64,000 nt of DNA from Muribacter muris. Its GTDB lineage: Bacteria > Pseudomonadota > Gammaproteobacteria > Enterobacterales > Pasteurellaceae. The stretch lies in assembly GCF_001038205.1 (NCBI RefSeq), contig NZ_JWIZ01000002.1:1-64000 (forward strand), written 5' to 3'. Every line of letters starts with the position of its first letter. Positions within the stretch are counted from its first letter, which is position 1. Below are positions 1-8,446 of the stretch, one piece after another. The notes under the pieces were generated by a model. That model was not told the origin of the DNA. It did no database searches and was given only the letters and a program-made list of their open reading frames with translations. Position numbers and translations under genes: made by a program.

Positions 1-22
1 ATTGCCCTATTGCCCGCTGCGG

Positions 23-913
23 TCAGTTAAGTGTCGCAAAAAGTTCGCCCATACGGGTCGGCTCACCGGCGGTTAAATGCGGTGCAAGCTCCACCGCCCC
101 TTTCGGAAATAAGTTAATCACCGTTGAACCTAACCGGAATGCGCCCATCTCCTGCCCTTTTTTCAGATGAACAGCGGTTTCACCTTCTGGCAAATAATCG
201 TACTGTACCACCTCTTTGGCACGGGGCGGATTGATCACCCCCGCCCAAACAGTACTGATGCTGGCGGTAATAGTCGCACCAACGAGAATTTGCACCATTG
301 GGCCAAACGCCGTGTCAAACACACAAATCACCCGTTCATTACGGGCAAATAAATTTGGCACGTGTTGCGCCAAAAACGGATTCACCGAAAATAACTCACC
401 CGGTACATAAATCATCTTGCGCAAGGTCGCATCACACGGCATATGCACACGGTGATAATCACGGGGCGATAAATAAGTAGTCATAAATGTCCCGTGTTTA
501 AATTGTTGCGCCAATGCCAGATCATTTGCAAGCAAGGTCTCAAGAGTGAAATAATGCCCTTTCGCCTGCAATAGGCGGTTATCGTTAATCTGCCCTGCTT
601 CGCTAACGCAACCGTCCGCCGGCAAGCATAACGCCTGCGCATCGGCATTGATCGGGCGGGCATTCTCTTTTAATTTGCGAATAAAAAACGCATTGAAAGA
701 GGCATAATCGGCAGGCTGCGATTTTTCCGCTTCCGCCCAATTCACTTGGTATTTTTTCGCAAACAGTTTAATAATGAAATGGCTCACCGCCCCCCATTCA
801 CGCTCAGCCAACCAACCGGCTGCACGGGTTAGCCCCAGTTGTGGCATTAAATATTGAAATGCAATTTTCGCTCGCGCCAAATAGGTTGGACGCGGATAAG
901 TTTCTAACGGCAT
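23..913 (-). CDS. psd: phosphatidylserine decarboxylase proenzyme
   Basis: Converts phosphatidylserine to phosphatidylethanolamine at the inner membrane. The proenzyme cleaves itself at an LGST motif, turning the serine into the pyruvoyl cofactor. Counting from the ATG at 913, LGST is at residues 261-264, and the Asp (PADG, ~100) and His (YHRVHMP, ~157) of the self-cleavage triad are present. I chose the ATG at 913 because AGGG lies about 6 bases upstream; an in-frame GTG two codons earlier falls inside that ribosome binding site. The 296-residue length is usual. It ends 22 bases from the window edge, so its downstream neighbour is not seen. Identity is secure. Confidence 0.96.
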   Translation of the reverse strand: MPLETYPRPTYLARAKIAFQYLMPQLGLTRAAGWLAEREWGAVSHFIIKLFAKKYQVNWAEAEKSQPADYASFNAFFIRKLKENARPINADAQALCLPADGCVSEAGQINDNRLLQAKGHYFTLETLLANDLALAQQFKHGTFMTTYLSPRDYHRVHMPCDATLRKMIYVPGELFSVNPFLAQHVPNLFARNERVICVFDTAFGPMVQILVGATITASISTVWAGVINPPRAKEVVQYDYLPEGETAVHLKKGQEMGAFRLGSTVINLFPKGAVELAPHLTAGEPTRMGELFATLN

Positions 914-1000
914 AATCACCCTTTTATTACGGATTTAAATTCAACAAAAGGAATATAGTATCAGTTTCAGATAGGCATAGACAAGGAAAGAAAGGGAGAG

Positions 1001-1056
1001 CAAGCGGTCAAGTTGCCGATGATTTTTGCAAAAGATCACGCTGAACCTACCGCTTG
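1001..1056. repeat. inverted pair of DNA uptake signal sequences
   Basis: CAAGCGGTCA at 1001-1010 and ACCGCTTG at 1049-1056 are opposed copies of the Apl-type uptake signal, with a TTTTGCAAA stretch between them. In this family such pairs often sit between genes and may form a stem. This pair lies in the gap between ilvC and the upstream side of psd. Confidence 0.75.
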
Positions 1057-1060
1057 ACGT

Positions 1061-1085
1061 AAAAAAACCAACCTTTCGGCTGGTT
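1061..1085 (-). terminator. intrinsic terminator of ilvC
   Basis: Read on the minus strand, AACCAGCC (1085-1078), loop GAAA and GGTTGGTT (1073-1066) form an 8-bp stem with one G-U pair, followed by a run of T (complement of A1061-1067). It lies 15 bases past the ilvC stop. Confidence 0.85.
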
Positions 1086-1099
1086 TTATTTTATCCGAT

Positions 1100-2581
1100 T
1101 TAACCTTGTGAGGAAATGCGTTTCATATCCGTCATATAGCCGCGTAATTCTTGACCGATAAGTTCAATCGGGTGGTTACGGATCGCATCGTTTACATCAC
1201 GCAACGTAACATTGTCGATCTCTGCCGCTGGGGTCGGTTCGCCCAAATCGCCTTTTTGTAGCGTTGGGATAATCTCTTTGGCTAAAATCGGGGTGGCTAC
1301 GTTGGCAAATAAGTAGTTACCATACTCCGCCGTGTCGGAAATCACTACGTTCATTTCATACAAGCGTTTACGGGCAATAGTATTGGCAATCAATGGTAAC
1401 TCGTGTAAAGACTCATAATATGCCGATTCTTCGTAAATACCGCTTGCCACCATTGTGTCGAATGCTAATTCAACGCCGGCTTTGACCATTGCGACCATTA
1501 ACACGCCGTTGTCGAAATATTCTTGTTCGCTAATCCGGATACCCTCGCCGTTCGGCGCATTTTCAAAGGCGGTTTTGCCGGTTTCTTCACGCCATTTAAG
1601 TAAGTTGGCATCGTTATTTGCCCAGTCTGCCATCATTGTGGCAGAAAACTCGCCACTGATAATGTCGTCCATATGTTTTTCAAACAAGAACGCCAATTTT
1701 TCTTTAATTTGTTCGGCAAGCTCGAAAGCACGCAATTTAGCACTGTTGGAGAGGCGATCCATCATTAACGTAATACCGCCTTGTTTTAACGCTTCGGTAA
1801 TGGTTTCCCAGCCGTATTGGATCAATTTGCCTGCGTATGCCGGATCTTTGCCTTCCGCCACTAATTTATCGTAGCAAACGATAGAACCGGCCTGTAACAT
1901 TCCGCATAAAATGGTTTGCTCGCCCATTAAGTCGGATTTCACTTCCGCCACGAAAGAGGATTCCAACACGCCGGCACGATGACCGCCCGTTGCCGCCGCC
2001 CACGCTTTGGCAATCTCTAACCCTTCGCCTTTCGGGTCGTTTTCAGGGTGAACGGCGATCAGGGTCGGTACGCCAAAGCCACGTTTATACTCTTCACGCA
2101 CTTCCGTCCCCGGACATTTCGGTGCAACCATCACTACAGTAATATCTTTGCGGATTTGCTCGCCGACTTCGACAATATTCAAACCGTGAGAATAGCCTAA
2201 CGCTGCGCCCTGTTTGATTAGCGGCATTACGTCCGCCACCACTTTTGAGTGCTGTTTGTCCGGCGTTAAATTGATCACTAAATCAGCCGTTGGAATCAAC
2301 TCTTGATATGTACCGACTTTAAAGCCGTTCTCTGTCGCACGCACGAAAGAGGCGCGTTTTTCCGCAATCGCTTCCGGACGCAATGCGTAAGCAATATCCA
2401 AGCCGCTATCACGCATATTTAAGCCTTGGTTTAGCCCTTGCGCACCGCAGCCGACAATCACGATTTTTTTGCCTTTTAGGAAATCCGCTTCGCTTGCAAA
2501 CTCGTTGCGATCCATAAAACGGCAACGCCCTAATTGGTCTAATTGCTGACGTAAGTTTAACGTATTGAAATAATTCGCCAT
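1100..2581 (-). CDS. ilvC: ketol-acid reductoisomerase (long, class II)
   Basis: Catalyses the second common step of valine and isoleucine synthesis: Mg2+-dependent alkyl migration and NADPH reduction of acetolactate or acetohydroxybutyrate. The Rossmann glycine motif GCGAQG is at residues 44-49. At 493 residues it has the duplicated C-terminal helical domain of the enterobacterial long form rather than the ~330-residue short form. The start ATG at 2581 follows GAAAGGAA. It is a single-gene unit with its own terminator, divergent from ppa. In enterobacteria ilvC is activated by IlvY; no ilvY lies next to it here. Confidence 0.97.
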   Translation of the reverse strand: MANYFNTLNLRQQLDQLGRCRFMDRNEFASEADFLKGKKIVIVGCGAQGLNQGLNMRDSGLDIAYALRPEAIAEKRASFVRATENGFKVGTYQELIPTADLVINLTPDKQHSKVVADVMPLIKQGAALGYSHGLNIVEVGEQIRKDITVVMVAPKCPGTEVREEYKRGFGVPTLIAVHPENDPKGEGLEIAKAWAAATGGHRAGVLESSFVAEVKSDLMGEQTILCGMLQAGSIVCYDKLVAEGKDPAYAGKLIQYGWETITEALKQGGITLMMDRLSNSAKLRAFELAEQIKEKLAFLFEKHMDDIISGEFSATMMADWANNDANLLKWREETGKTAFENAPNGEGIRISEQEYFDNGVLMVAMVKAGVELAFDTMVASGIYEESAYYESLHELPLIANTIARKRLYEMNVVISDTAEYGNYLFANVATPILAKEIIPTLQKGDLGEPTPAAEIDNVTLRDVNDAIRNHPIELIGQELRGYMTDMKRISSQG

Positions 2582-2622
2582 TGTGTATTCCTTTCAAAAG
2601 ATGTTGTGAATTGACGTGAGCC

Positions 2623-2651
2623 AGTATAGCCAATCTTTTAGATTGCGAAAA
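2623..2651 (-). promoter_or_regulatory. candidate ilvC promoter with palindrome in its spacer
   Basis: On the minus strand TATACT (2628-2623) is a good -10 element. Seventeen bases upstream is only a weak -35, TTTTCG (2651-2646). The spacer contains the palindrome CAATCT-TTT-AGATTG (2631-2645). A weak -35 plus an operator-like palindrome suggests an activated or repressed promoter. This is inference from sequence. Confidence 0.5.
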
Positions 2652-2739
2652 GTGATATTATTGAAATTTGTTATTGTGAAATATGCAATTATACTCTCCG
2701 TCATATTTTGCAAATTCTGCACGTAATCTTACCGCTTGC

Positions 2740-2768
2740 TTTCAGATCTGATATGAATCGGCTATAAT
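2740..2768 (+). promoter_or_regulatory. candidate ppa promoter
   Basis: A consensus -10 TATAAT at 2763-2768 is preceded, after a 17-base spacer, by TTTCAG (2740-2745). It lies about 40 bases before the ppa start. Confidence 0.6.
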
Positions 2769-2809
2769 TCCCCATATTTTCACCTCTTATTCAACAGAAG
2801 GAAACCAAA

Positions 2810-3337
2810 ATGGGCTTAGAAAACGTACCAGCCGGTAAAGCATTACCGGACGATATTTATGTTGTGATTGAAATTCCGGCAAATTCTGATCCGATCAAAT
2901 ACGAAGTGGATAAAGAAAGCGGCGCGTTATTCGTTGATCGCTTTATGGCAACGGCAATGTTCTATCCGGCAAACTACGGTTATGTAAACAATACGCTCTC
3001 TTTAGACGGCGATCCGGTTGATGTATTAGTGCCAACCCCTTACCCGCTCCAACCGGGTTCGGTCATTCGTTGTCGTCCGGTCGGCGTGTTAAAAATGACA
3101 GATGAATCCGGTCAAGATGCGAAAGTGATTGCCGTACCGCACACAAAATTAAGCAAAGAGTACGATCATATTCAAGATGTCGGCGATATTCCGGCGTTAC
3201 TCAAAGCCCAAATCCAACACTTCTTCGAAAGCTACAAAGCCTTAGAAGCGGGAAAATGGGTGAAAGTGGACGGCTGGGAAGGCGTTGAAGCCGCTCGTCA
3301 AGAAATTTTAGACTCTTTTGAACGTGCTAAAAAATAA
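2810..3337 (+). CDS. ppa: inorganic pyrophosphatase, soluble family I
   Basis: Hydrolyses cytoplasmic pyrophosphate to two phosphates, pulling nucleotide polymerisation and aminoacylation reactions forward. The 175-residue protein follows E. coli Ppa closely through its whole length. It has the family metal-binding signature DGDPVDVLV and the region ending WVKVDGW near the C-terminus. The start is supported by AGAAGGA 8 bases upstream. It is monocistronic, followed by a hairpin with a T tract at 3360-3393. Identity is secure. Confidence 0.97.
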   Translation: MGLENVPAGKALPDDIYVVIEIPANSDPIKYEVDKESGALFVDRFMATAMFYPANYGYVNNTLSLDGDPVDVLVPTPYPLQPGSVIRCRPVGVLKMTDESGQDAKVIAVPHTKLSKEYDHIQDVGDIPALLKAQIQHFFESYKALEAGKWVKVDGWEGVEAARQEILDSFERAKK

Positions 3338-3359
3338 TGCAAGAATGAACTAATACGAA

Positions 3360-3393
3360 ATGCCAAAGCCAAATCTGTTGCTTTGGCATTTTT
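3360..3393 (+). terminator. intrinsic terminator between ppa and the M48 protease gene
   Basis: ATGCCAAAGC (3360-3369) pairs perfectly with GCTTTGGCAT (3380-3389), followed by TTTTT. It ends 17 bases before the start of the next gene, so that gene probably depends on read-through or a promoter close by. Confidence 0.8.
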
Positions 3394-3410
3394 ATTTCAA
3401 GGACACCAAA

Positions 3411-4190
3411 ATGATCTTAAAACCTCTCCGTACCCTTGCATTGATTGCAAGTTTTTCGACCCTACTGACCGCTTGCGTAACCACTGCCTCCATCAATAAT
3501 GATGCGGCACACAACTACGCCCAAGTTAAGCAACAAGCCCAAGCACAAAATGCAGTGGATACCAGCTCCACTACGGCAAAACGCATTCACACCGTCTTCA
3601 ATCAAATGAAACCCTATGCGGAAAAAGCCAATAAAACCGGCGTGCCGTTTCAATGGGAAATTACCGTGCTAAAATCCAACGAACGTAATGCGTGGGCAAT
3701 GCCCGGCGGCAAAATGGCATTTTACACCGGCTTAGTTGATGCACTTAACTTAACTAATGACGAAATCGCCGTGGTAATGGGGCACGAAATGGCACACGCA
3801 CTGGAAGAACACGGGAAATCGAACCGCACCTTTAGCACCGTAACCGGCGTACTGGCACAAGTAGGATCAATCGCATTACAAACACAAGGGATTCAAACCA
3901 ACTACGGCGGCGTCGATCTTGTCGGTACATTGGCAGATTTAGGCTTAAATAAACCCTTCTCCCGCAGCCAAGAAACCGAAGCAGACGAAGTCGGCTTAAT
4001 GCTAATGGCACAAGCCGGCTATAATCCGGAAGCCGCCCCAACATTGTGGGAAAAAATGAGCAAAGCCAAAGGCACATCGGACAGCGGATTAGCCAGCCTT
4101 GCCTCCACCCACCCAAGCAACGCCAGCCGTCAGGAAAACCTCGCCCGCCTCGTCCCAAAAGCGAAAGCCATTTATCAGGCTCGGCAATAA
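3411..4190 (+). CDS. M48-family metalloprotease, outer-membrane lipoprotein (LoiP/YcaL-like)
   Basis: Predicted zinc endopeptidase anchored by lipid, with its active site in the periplasm. The start at 3411 has AAGGA upstream. A longer reading from 3360 would run through the terminator hairpin and place 17 residues before the signal peptide. The lipobox LLTAC gives Cys22. The zinc motif HEMAH is at 125-129, and ETEAD at 188-192 fits the family's ExxxD third-ligand pattern. At 259 residues it resembles the E. coli envelope proteases LoiP and YcaL, which act in outer-membrane quality control. The exact orthologue is not certain. Confidence 0.85.
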   Translation: MILKPLRTLALIASFSTLLTACVTTASINNDAAHNYAQVKQQAQAQNAVDTSSTTAKRIHTVFNQMKPYAEKANKTGVPFQWEITVLKSNERNAWAMPGGKMAFYTGLVDALNLTNDEIAVVMGHEMAHALEEHGKSNRTFSTVTGVLAQVGSIALQTQGIQTNYGGVDLVGTLADLGLNKPFSRSQETEADEVGLMLMAQAGYNPEAAPTLWEKMSKAKGTSDSGLASLASTHPSNASRQENLARLVPKAKAIYQARQ

Positions 4191-4227
4191 TAACGGACAA
4201 GCGGGCAGTTCAGGACGCTTTTTTTGC

Positions 4228-4258
4228 AAAACCTTTGGGATTTCCAAAGGTTTTTTAT
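4228..4258 (+). terminator. intrinsic terminator of the M48 protease gene
   Basis: AAAACCTTTGG (4228-4238) pairs with CCAAAGGTTTT (4244-4254) and runs into a T-rich tract. Confidence 0.85.
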
Positions 4259-4259
4259 T

Positions 4260-4276
4260 CTTAAGGCTTTTTTAAG
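4260..4276 (+). promoter_or_regulatory. PmrA/QseB-type response-regulator box upstream of ygiW
   Basis: CTTAAG, five bases, TTTAAG matches the HTTAAD-N5-HTTAAD direct repeat known for PmrA-type regulators, the subfamily to which QseB belongs. It lies about 78 bases before ygiW, where a -35 region could be; TTTAAT at 4287-4292 could be the -10. Autoregulation of the ygiW-qseBC operon is inferred. Confidence 0.55.
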
Positions 4277-4353
4277 ATTTATTTGCTTTAATAACCTCAA
4301 CCAAGCAATAATGCTGAGGTAATTTCAATTTATCACTCTAAAGGAAAGTTATT

Positions 4354-4725
4354 ATGAAAAAGGTTTTTACACTCGTCTCTTTATTTGCCCTATCTTCTTT
4401 CGCTAATGCCGGTTTTAACGGAAATCAAGCAGCCGGCGGCGGTTTTTCTCAAGACGGTAAAACGTTACCGAGTGCCATCACCACAGTTGCACAAGCGCTA
4501 AAAGCACAGGATGATGCACCGGTACAATTAACCGGCTATATCACCCGCCAAATTGATAACGATGAATTTATGTTCAAAGATAGCAGCGGCGAAATCAAAA
4601 TTGATGTTGAAGATGAAGCGTGGCAGGGGCAAAATATCACCCCAAAAAACAAAATCACTATCTACGGCAAAGTCGATAAAGATTGGCACAATTCGGTAGA
4701 TGTTTACCGCATTCAAAAACACTAA
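4354..4725 (+). CDS. ygiW: YgiW/YdeI-type periplasmic OB-fold (BOF) stress protein
   Basis: Small secreted protein of 123 residues. It has a signal peptide of about 19 residues ending SFANA, then a single bacterial OB-fold (about residues 35-123) containing LTGYITRQ and FMFKDSSGEIKIDV. Family members are periplasmic and linked to peroxide, cadmium and acid tolerance; the ligand is not established. The start has AAGGAAAG upstream. It is the first gene of a ygiW-qseB-qseC cluster, an arrangement known in other Pasteurellaceae, where the two-component system controls ygiW. A stem ACCTCA/TGAGGT (4294-4320) lies in its leader. Confidence 0.88.
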   Translation: MKKVFTLVSLFALSSFANAGFNGNQAAGGGFSQDGKTLPSAITTVAQALKAQDDAPVQLTGYITRQIDNDEFMFKDSSGEIKIDVEDEAWQGQNITPKNKITIYGKVDKDWHNSVDVYRIQKH

Positions 4726-4781
4726 ACAGATGAAGTGGCAGCAATGCCACTTTTCATTTTTATCACAAACGGAACAGTTTA

Positions 4782-5453
4782 ATGCGCATTTTATTGATTG
4801 AAGATGATTCACTCATCGGCGAAGGTCTTAAAATCGGTCTAACCAAAAACGGATTTAGCGTGGATTGGTTCAGCGACGGTAAAACCGGTCTGAATGCACT
4901 CACGTCTGCCCCCTATGACGCCGTAGTGCTGGATCTCACCCTACCGAAAATGGACGGTCTGGATATTCTCAAGCAGTGGCGAGGCGCAAACCAAGATGTA
5001 CCGGTGCTGATTTTAACCGCACGGGATACCCTAGACGAACGCATTGCCGGCTTACAACGGGGCGCTGACGACTACCTCTGCAAACCTTTTGCCCTTGCCG
5101 AAGTCGTTGCCCGCCTACAAGCTCTTATTCGCCGACGCTACAGTCAGCTCAATCCAATCATTGAACATAGTTCGGTTAAATTTGATCCTAACCAACGTAA
5201 AGTCTATCTCAACGAGCAAGAAATTGCTCTCACCACCAAAGAATACACGCTGCTCGAACTCTTTATGCTCAATAAAGAACGGGTGCTCACCCGCAACACC
5301 ATTGAAGAAAAACTCAATAGCTGGGACGAGGAAATGAGCAGCAACGCTCTGGAAGTGCATATTTACAATCTGCGCAAAAAGCTCGGTAAACAATTTATTC
5401 GCACGGTACACGGTATCGGCTACGCATTAGGGCAAACCGATGACACTGATTAA
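4782..5453 (+). CDS. qseB: OmpR-family response regulator QseB (FirR-like)
   Basis: DNA-binding response regulator paired with the downstream kinase. The receiver domain (1-115) has the acidic pair D8/D9, phosphoacceptor D51, T79 and K101. The C-terminal winged helix (about 125-218) contains the [10 protein letters not shown] and [11 protein letters not shown] segments of the OmpR class. At 223 residues the length is standard. It overlaps qseC by 14 bases, indicating co-translation. In H. influenzae the equivalent pair, FirRS, responds to ferrous iron; in enterobacteria it is QseBC. A PmrA/QseB-type box lies upstream of ygiW. Confidence 0.93.
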   Translation: MRILLIEDDSLIGEGLKIGLTKNGFSVDWFSDGKTGLNALTSAPYDAVVLDLTLPKMDGLDILKQWRGANQDVPVLILTARDTLDERIAGLQRGADDYLCKPFALAEVVARLQALIRRRYSQLNPIIEHSSVKFDPNQRKVYLNEQEIALTTKEYTLLELFMLNKERVLTRNTIEEKLNSWDEEMSSNALEVHIYNLRKKLGKQFIRTVHGIGYALGQTDDTD

Positions 5454-6813
5454 AAATGCCAGCCTGCGTTTTCGCTTAATTGTCGTTATCTCATTGACAG
5501 CGTTGATAATTTGGACGATCTCCACGACTGTTGCGTGGTTTCAAGCCCGCCAAGAGATCAACACGGTATTTGACGCTCAACAAATCTTATTTGCCAAGCG
5601 GCTGGCATCGTCTAATCTACACACTCTACTTACTGATCACCCTCCAACCCATAAAATCAAAAAACCGAAAAAGCGGAAACGCCACCTCGATTTTGACGAT
5701 GATGCGTTGGCATTTGCCGTCTTTACTGAAGATGGCGAAAAGGTGCTGAGCGATGGACATAGCGGCAATTATTTTAATTATGCCAGTTACACCCCTGAAA
5801 ATGATTTTTCGATCGCCCGCTTAGACGGCGATGATGACGACTGGCGGATTTTTTGGCTACCAACTGCCGATCACCTTGTCATTGCCGTCGGGCAAGAAAT
5901 TGATTATCGAGATGATATGGTCGAAGAAATGGTACTCAGCCAAATGTGGATTTGGTTTGCCAGTTTACCGTTACTGATTGGGTTGGTAATTTGGATTATC
6001 AATCGGGAACTGCACAGCCTCAAACAAGTGAGCCAACAGTTGCAGCAACGCACACCGGAAGATAACCAAGCGCTCTCAACAGATGTGCCGACTGAAATTC
6101 TGCCATTGGTACAAAATCTCAACCGCTTTTTCGATCGCACCGCAACAATGCTCTTGCGGGAACGGCGTTTTACGTCCGATGCCGCCCACGAGCTGCGTAG
6201 CCCCTTGGCTGCGTTAAAAATCCAAACGGAAATTGCTCAAATTGCCGGTGATGACACACTTCTACGGGAAAAAGCCCTCAACAACCTCACTCAAGGGATT
6301 AACCGAGCAAGCCAACTAATCGAGCAACTGCTGACCCTATCTCGACTGGATAATCTCACTGAATTAGACGGGCTGGAAGCAATCCATTGGGAAAAACTCC
6401 TGCCTTCACTACTGGGCGAACTCTATTTCAACGCACAAAAACGCCATATCGATCTTGCCTTTGAGCCGCTTGCCGCCCCGAAAACACAACAAGGACAACC
6501 GTTACTTTTAGCTTTGATGGTACGAAATCTAGTCGAAAATGCGATCAAATATTGCCCCGAAGGGACGCAAGTGTGCCTTTTTCTCGAAAAGGATAAACTA
6601 ATCATTGCAGACAACGGCGGTGGCGTGGACGAGCGGGATCTCACCAAACTCGGACAACGCTTCTTCCGTCCGGCAGGGCAAAATGAAAAAGGCAGCGGGT
6701 TAGGGTTATCCATTGTTCACCGCATTGCCGAGCTTCACCATTATCAACTCAAAATCGAAAACGGTTATGAAATTAATGGACAAAAAGGCTTAAAAATCAC
6801 CCTTTTTTTCTAA
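5440..6813 (+). CDS. qseC: sensor histidine kinase QseC (FirS-like)
   Basis: Inner-membrane sensor kinase for QseB. The order is TM1 (about 11-33), a periplasmic sensor of about 130 residues, TM2 (about 168-187), then the dimerisation domain with phosphorylated H250 ([10 protein letters not shown]), N box N367, DNGGG (391-395) and GSGLGLSIV (418-426). The periplasmic part is unusually acidic (DFDDDAL, DGDDDD) and holds DYRDD at 155-159, like the EYRDD/DYRED motif that I recall being tied to iron sensing in Pasteurellaceae QseC/FirS. A basic [11 protein letters not shown] stretch at 72-82 is odd. The signal is probably ferrous iron; this is inferred. Confidence 0.92.
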   Translation: MTLIKNASLRFRLIVVISLTALIIWTISTTVAWFQARQEINTVFDAQQILFAKRLASSNLHTLLTDHPPTHKIKKPKKRKRHLDFDDDALAFAVFTEDGEKVLSDGHSGNYFNYASYTPENDFSIARLDGDDDDWRIFWLPTADHLVIAVGQEIDYRDDMVEEMVLSQMWIWFASLPLLIGLVIWIINRELHSLKQVSQQLQQRTPEDNQALSTDVPTEILPLVQNLNRFFDRTATMLLRERRFTSDAAHELRSPLAALKIQTEIAQIAGDDTLLREKALNNLTQGINRASQLIEQLLTLSRLDNLTELDGLEAIHWEKLLPSLLGELYFNAQKRHIDLAFEPLAAPKTQQGQPLLLALMVRNLVENAIKYCPEGTQVCLFLEKDKLIIADNGGGVDERDLTKLGQRFFRPAGQNEKGSGLGLSIVHRIAELHHYQLKIENGYEINGQKGLKITLFF

Positions 6814-6845
6814 AAGCAAGTGGTGATTTGAAGCGACAATTCGAT

Positions 6846-6935
6846 ATGCGAGAGAATTTTACTCCTAATGGTGATCCACAAGACGAGCTTATCCATATTC
6901 AAACTAAACTAAAAATCAAGTTGATCGGGGTGTAG
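6846..6935 (+). other. short open frame, possible gene remnant
   Basis: A 29-codon frame from an ATG at 6846 reads MRENFTPNGDPQDELIHIQT and ends KLKIKLIGV at a TAG. It stays open upstream to the qseC stop region and overlaps the 3' end of the antitoxin gene on the other strand. The composition looks protein-like, but I recognise no family and see no ribosome binding site. It may be the tail of a lost gene. Confidence 0.25.
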
Positions 6936-7256
6936 CCCAAGAGCCGCTGCAATTTTCTCACGGCTTTTTTTGCGCAATGTTTGCGCACTTTCCTGCTGAC
7001 TGTAGGCGGATTGGCTAATACCCAGCCGCTGTGCAACTTCTGCTTGAGTTAAACCTAAATGCTCACGCCACGCACGCACAGCGGAGTAATTGTTATCAAG
7101 CGTAATAGCAGCAACGCTATCGGGTATGCCTGTTTCAAGCGGGTTATTAAAACCCGCTTTCTGTTTGAGCCATTCTAACGTTGCGATCGGCATAACAGCA
7201 AATTCAGGCATACCGTTTGAGCCGTTGATATATTGGACATTAGTAAGTGCGTTCAT
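6909..7256 (-). CDS. HTH antitoxin of a toxin-first type II system (HigA-like)
   Basis: A 115-residue protein with an XRE helix-turn-helix in its C-terminal half (about 64-108; LGLTQAEVAQRLGISQSAYS). The N-terminal half (about 1-45; FAVMPIATLEWLKQKAG) is of the kind that wraps a RelE-like toxin. Its start lies inside the toxin gene (17-base overlap), so the two are co-translated and the toxin is encoded first, the HigBA order. It should neutralise the toxin and repress the operon. HTH at the C-terminal side is common in RelB/HigA hybrids. The family is clear; the named subtype is not. Confidence 0.85.
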   Translation of the reverse strand: MNALTNVQYINGSNGMPEFAVMPIATLEWLKQKAGFNNPLETGIPDSVAAITLDNNYSAVRAWREHLGLTQAEVAQRLGISQSAYSQQESAQTLRKKSREKIAAALGLHPDQLDF

Positions 7257-7494
7257 CTCGTTTTTTTACCTCTTCAACGGAAATAATGTTCATTGTTTGT
7301 CCGACCAAGTTAAACATAACACGGTAGTTCCCTACCCGAAAGCGATACATATATTGGTGATTCACCAGTGGCTTGACATTCTGACAAAACGGAAATTTAC
7401 CCAATTCCTCACTGCATTTACGGCGAATATCTGCCCCTGTTGGGATTTTTCTAAGCTGTTTTAAGGCTTTCTTCTGAAAAATGATCGCTTTCAT
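7240..7494 (-). CDS. RelE/ParE-superfamily toxin (HigB-like)
   Basis: An 84-residue protein with the compact RelE fold pattern: KALKQLRKIP near the N-terminus, then YRFRVGNYRVMFNL (49-62) and the C-terminal strand NIISVEEVKKR. RelE-type toxins of this kind cleave ribosome-bound mRNA; the RVGNYRVMF core is typical of the active RelE branch. It is first in the operon and overlaps the antitoxin by 17 bases. Upstream is an AT-rich region with direct repeats (7527-7547) suitable for operon autorepression. Activity has to be inferred. Confidence 0.83.
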   Translation of the reverse strand: MKAIIFQKKALKQLRKIPTGADIRRKCSEELGKFPFCQNVKPLVNHQYMYRFRVGNYRVMFNLVGQTMNIISVEEVKKRDERTY

Positions 7495-7526
7495 TAGGCA
7501 TATCTATATTAGTTTTAATGACTTTA

Positions 7527-7547
7527 TTATAAGTTATTTTATAAGTT
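7527..7547. promoter_or_regulatory. direct repeat upstream of the toxin-antitoxin operon
   Basis: Two copies of TTATAAGTT separated by a short ATTT spacer lie about 35 bases upstream of the toxin start, in the expected position of an antitoxin operator. Supported only by position and repetition. Confidence 0.35.
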
Positions 7548-7562
7548 TTTAAAGGTTTTTAT

Positions 7563-7676
7563 ATGAGTATTGTGCGTGAATTAGTCACGAAGCCGACTTA
7601 TGCCTACAATAATTCGGGGTTAAAAAATTTGTCGCTGAAGCCAAGCGAGCTAGAAAGACCATTTAAACCAACGTAG
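7563..7676 (+). CDS. possible 37-residue small protein
   Basis: An ATG at 7563 with AAAGG 7 bases upstream opens a 37-codon frame beginning MSIVRELVTKPTYAYNNSGL and ending ERPFKPT. It is divergent from the toxin-antitoxin operon and ends just before the convergent PEBP gene. No family is recognised. The ribosome binding site favours translation, but the frame is short enough to be chance or a remnant of a longer gene. Confidence 0.3.
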   Translation: MSIVRELVTKPTYAYNNSGLKNLSLKPSELERPFKPT

Positions 7677-7698
7677 CTAATATAGATAGAAAGCAATA

Positions 7699-8199
7699 TT
7701 ACACATCATAGCACCCCATTACACTGGCTTGGGCGAGTATATGCCCTTGCATTGCGAAATGGAGATCGTTAAAGCGAAAGCCCTGCGCTAAATCCAATTT
7801 GGTATCTAAGGCATAGACGATCAACTCATAACGGTGCAAACAGTTTGGGGGCGCCATTCCACCATAGCTGGACGCTTCCGCCACATCGAATTTACCCAAC
7901 ACACTCGCCCAACTGTTTGCCCCTTGCAGATAATCGGCTGCGGTTAAACTTTCATTTTCTTGCACCGAAGTACGCTCTAGGTTAGCAATCAGCCAGTGAA
8001 TCCACACAAAACCGCTGGCGGTAATTGCATCTTTATCTTCCAATACCACTGCAAAGGATTTTGTCCCTTCCGGCGCATTTTGAATTTCAAAGGGAATGGA
8101 ATAGGTCGGCATACCATTCGGGCTAAATTGCGAACCTCGCTTGCCGTATTTATCCTCAAACACCCCGTTTTGAATTGCAGAACTGGTAACAATCATCAT
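7699..8199 (-). CDS. YbhB/YbcL-family (PEBP, Raf-kinase-inhibitor-like) protein
   Basis: A 166-residue cytoplasmic protein of the phosphatidylethanolamine-binding family. It has the bacterial signatures FAVVLEDKDA and FVWIHWLIANL around the anion-binding pocket, followed by ASSYGGMAPPNCLHRYELIVY. Bacterial members have no firm biochemical role; E. coli YbhB and YbcL are the reference proteins. Two adjacent ATG codons follow AAGGAG; the second (8196) has the better spacing. It stands alone between the small accessory genes. Confidence 0.88.
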   Translation of the reverse strand: MMIVTSSAIQNGVFEDKYGKRGSQFSPNGMPTYSIPFEIQNAPEGTKSFAVVLEDKDAITASGFVWIHWLIANLERTSVQENESLTAADYLQGANSWASVLGKFDVAEASSYGGMAPPNCLHRYELIVYALDTKLDLAQGFRFNDLHFAMQGHILAQASVMGCYDV

Positions 8200-8446
8200 A
8201 GACTCCTTACTGGTTAAAATTAAAATACGTGGCTATCATACCTTGCAAGCGGTGAGTTTATCACTTTTTCTTGCAAAATTATCAAAATAAGAGCTGAGCG
8301 ATCCGCCATTTAAAATTTGATGAAAAAGAAATAGCATTAATATAAAACTTAACTTTATAAATTCAAATATAATTAGGTAATTTGATAATCTCCTAATATA
8401 AGTCGTTGAGCTTTTTGATTAATGTTATAGTTGCATATTTTTCTCA

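Noticed and set aside
1455-1874. 139-codon open frame on the plus strand inside ilvC
   Set aside because: Lies wholly antisense to a well-supported ilvC, has no ribosome binding site and low-complexity Ser/Asn-rich product typical of a shadow frame.
3360-3410. Longer M48 protease start at 3360
   Set aside because: The added codons are the ppa terminator hairpin and would bury the lipoprotein signal peptide.
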